From: Aplysia californica
Lineage: Eukaryota; Mollusca; Gastropoda; Aplysiida; Aplysiidae
NCBI RefSeq assembly: GCF_000002075.1
Contig: NW_004797325.1
Span: 1,445,531 to 1,509,530 of the forward strand
Direction of reading: 5' to 3'
Length of the DNA: 64,000 nucleotides
Positions 62,191-64,000 of the stretch are shown in pieces. The translations under genes and the position numbers were made by a program. The notes beneath the pieces are model-generated. The model worked only from the letters and a program-made list of their open reading frames with translations, searched no databases and was not told where the DNA came from. The first letter of the stretch is position 1, and every line of letters begins with the position of its first letter.

Positions 62191-62739
62191 GTGAACATTT
62201 TAACACACAAAGTGGACAGAAAAATGTAAACAGTAACAATATTTGACATTTTAATGACTTTTAATAGTTCCAAATATCAAATATAATTAGGTGGTGTTAC
62301 AAAATGAATATAAAATACGTTTTAGAACCGGAAAAACGAAAAATTCTGACATTTACTGGCCATGGTGCGGTCGAAAGCATTTCTCATTCAAAAGGCAGGA
62401 GGGGCATGTGTCACCTGCTTTCTCGGTGTTGCCCTTAGACAATCTGCGTTTTTTTCTGAGTTGGTAGAAACATCAAGAAATACTTTCCTGCATCTCTTTT
62501 TTTCTGACTTCAGATCCAACCATTCTTTCCATTCTGCCTGGAATAGGTTGCATACGGACGGCTTTCTTGTGCCTGATTATTTAACCTACGCCTGGGTCAT
62601 AATTTGTTTTTAAAATCCTAGACAGTCCAGTGGGTTGACTACGCAGCTTAGGATTGTCTTTTTTTTTTTTCTTTTTTTTTTTGTATTTATATTTTGTTTA
62701 TTTAATAGTAGTTGTTTTGGTTGTACTATAGGCACAGTT

Positions 62740-62830
62740 TAGATCATTTAGGAGGCGGGCTTCATCCTGCCTGTGACGACCAACCTAGGCTGAGCGACAC
62801 ACAACGTCTCAGCATAAACACCCTGTTACT
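62740..62830 (-). mobile_element. SINE family F body
   Basis: CATCCTGCCTGTGACGACCA, CCTAGGCTGAGCGACACAC, CACCCTGTTACTCTTTAAA on the + strand, inverse of the family body. Confidence 0.5.
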
Positions 62831-62889
62831 CTTTAAAAATTCCCCCAACACGGAAATCAAGCTCACACTCTTTTGTGTGCGACATCAAA

Positions 62890-63200
62890 ACACCTCTACA
62901 CCACAGCCGCCTGTGTTGGTCGTCTGTACAGGATCCACGCATTGTGAGTTGATATTGTTATCAAGCTGTGGATGAAAAATGGCCACCACCACTTTTTCGT
63001 GTGGATGTTGATCCTGTAATTGTCAGTGTTCTGGTCCATACAATCAGTTCCTCCAATCGATTTGTCACCATCAAGAAATAATTTAAACAAGGACACAGGA
63101 TCTTTATCGTTTTTGTATTTCTGTTCTTCATGTATACCTGGAGAATGATCGATTTTTCAGTCAGTATCTCTATAGTTGTGATCACTATTCCACCAAAGTG
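62890..63200 (-). pseudogene. piggyBac transposase remnant
   Basis: The minus frame at 63096-62896 reads LFKLFLDGDKSIGGTDCMDQ, then NTDNYRINIHTKKWWWPFFI and NAWILYRRPTQ. This matches the conserved piggyBac segment (..MGGVDLMDQ..YR..IRGKKWYWPLF....QNAWLLYR), including the third catalytic Asp region (GGxDxMDQ). The upstream part continues only in another frame (about 63110-63245) and the N-terminus is absent, so it is a fragment of a plain DNA transposon. It supplies a plausible source for the TTAA-flanked MITEs. Confidence 0.8.
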
Positions 63201-63249
63201 AAAGGGCACCATAGAAAATGTGTAAGGTTGAAGAGCATTGAGCATTCAA

Positions 63250-63890
63250 TTGTCTCAGCATTTTCACCAGTACTATCTGTGTTTCCATTTTGGTTGTCTG
63301 TTGGCAGGATATAATATTTATTACGTCTGCAGGACTTAAGTAATTGTTGCTCTCAATTTGGATGTATCACCTCATTTACTGAGTACAATCTTCAAATAGA
63401 CATAGGATAAACAATTGGTTAAACATTTTAAAACGAGTTGCAAAACCCCCATCACTTTGGTTTACTTACCTACAGTTTTATGAGTTCAACATGGCGTTAG
63501 ACCAATGTCATGTCTCCTACAACCACAAAAAAAATTCACACAAAAAACCAATAGAATATGCACCAAAAACCTAAACAACACACACACACACCCGCCTAAA
63601 ATCGTCTGTATCCATCAATAAATCATTAATAAATGCAGTTTAAAAATAGAAAGTAAGGATCACATAATAAAATCAATACCTGAACCTGATAAACAACCCA
63701 ACTTACAGGATGCGACCAATAAAAGCAAAAACCACACTCTAACTTAATATTATATTGTTACTTGACATATTATAGAGAATTTTGACGTACTCATTCGTGC
63801 ATGGGGCACAACTAATTGGGCGGCATACCACACTATGAAAAATGTGATTTTGAGTAAGGAAAAAATAGTCTGGGAGGCGTAAAACTTAGT
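63250..63890. other. Intergenic sequence, nothing recognised
   Basis: AT-rich DNA with an (AC)n run at 63577-63592. Confidence 0.35.
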
Positions 63891-63897
63891 GAAGCAT

Positions 63898-64000
63898 GCC
63901 CGGCGTATGTGGTGTATTGGTTATGCTTCGAGCTCCACTGCACGCGCAGAAGGCGCGAGTTCGATTCCTGGGTGGAGCGGATTAGTTGAATTATCAGGTA
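63898..64000 (+). mobile_element. SINE family F head, cut by window end
   Basis: CGGCGTATGTGGTGTATTGG, CGCGAGTTCGATTCCTGGGT: tRNA-like A- and B-boxes of family F. Confidence 0.65.

Overview
The window is eukaryotic, intron-rich animal DNA dominated by one gene on the + strand. Twenty coding exons between 3903 and 50265, all with GT-AG borders and matching phases, give a continuous frame of 1181 residues. The protein is a divergent STAT (signal transducer and activator of transcription): N-domain, coiled coil, DNA-binding domain, linker, SH2 domain with its phosphotyrosine-pocket arginine, and a long C-terminal tail of about 435 residues. The repeat content (many tRNA-headed SINEs, CR1/RTE-like LINE pieces, pogo-, hAT-, Tc1-, piggyBac- and Mutator-like DNA elements) suggests an invertebrate, and my best guess is a gastropod mollusc. 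That placement is inference from repeat style and was not tested.

Layout. 1-3898: upstream region with a short tandem repeat, a pogo-like and a TTAA-flanked element, one copy of a 440-bp terminal-inverted-repeat family and one SINE-free stretch; any 5' UTR exon is unrecognised. 3899-39380: exons 1-18, separated by introns packed with transposons. They include a Tc1 remnant (6752-7845), a pogo-like element holding a LINE (8300-10434), five intronic copies of the 440-bp element, and a Mutator-like element with a 9-bp target duplication (37584-38277). A 100-N assembly gap (36347-36446) lies in the intron between the two SH2-coding exons. 39381-45592: a 6.2-kb intron with old LINE and transposon fragments. 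45593-50265: the last two coding exons. 50266-57075: 3' UTR and repeats, including a TTAA element nested in an hAT-like element. 57118-61120: about 16 diverged copies of a roughly 200-bp satellite, broken by two insertions. 61120-64000: repeat fragments, including a piggyBac transposase remnant on the minus strand (about 62890-63110).

How it fits together. The only host gene I can support is the STAT. Its introns have grown by insertion, and repeats lie right at several splice sites: a 29-bp minisatellite running into the exon 12 acceptor, a 440-bp element starting 10 nt after the exon 5 donor, a pogo-like MITE ending 27 nt before exon 19, and a tandem duplication that copies the end of exon 19 with its donor. 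Several SINE families share a 3' tail that folds into a hairpin with compensatory changes between copies, which suggests mobilisation by one LINE partner. No bacterial-type operon, CRISPR array, host tRNA or rRNA gene was found.
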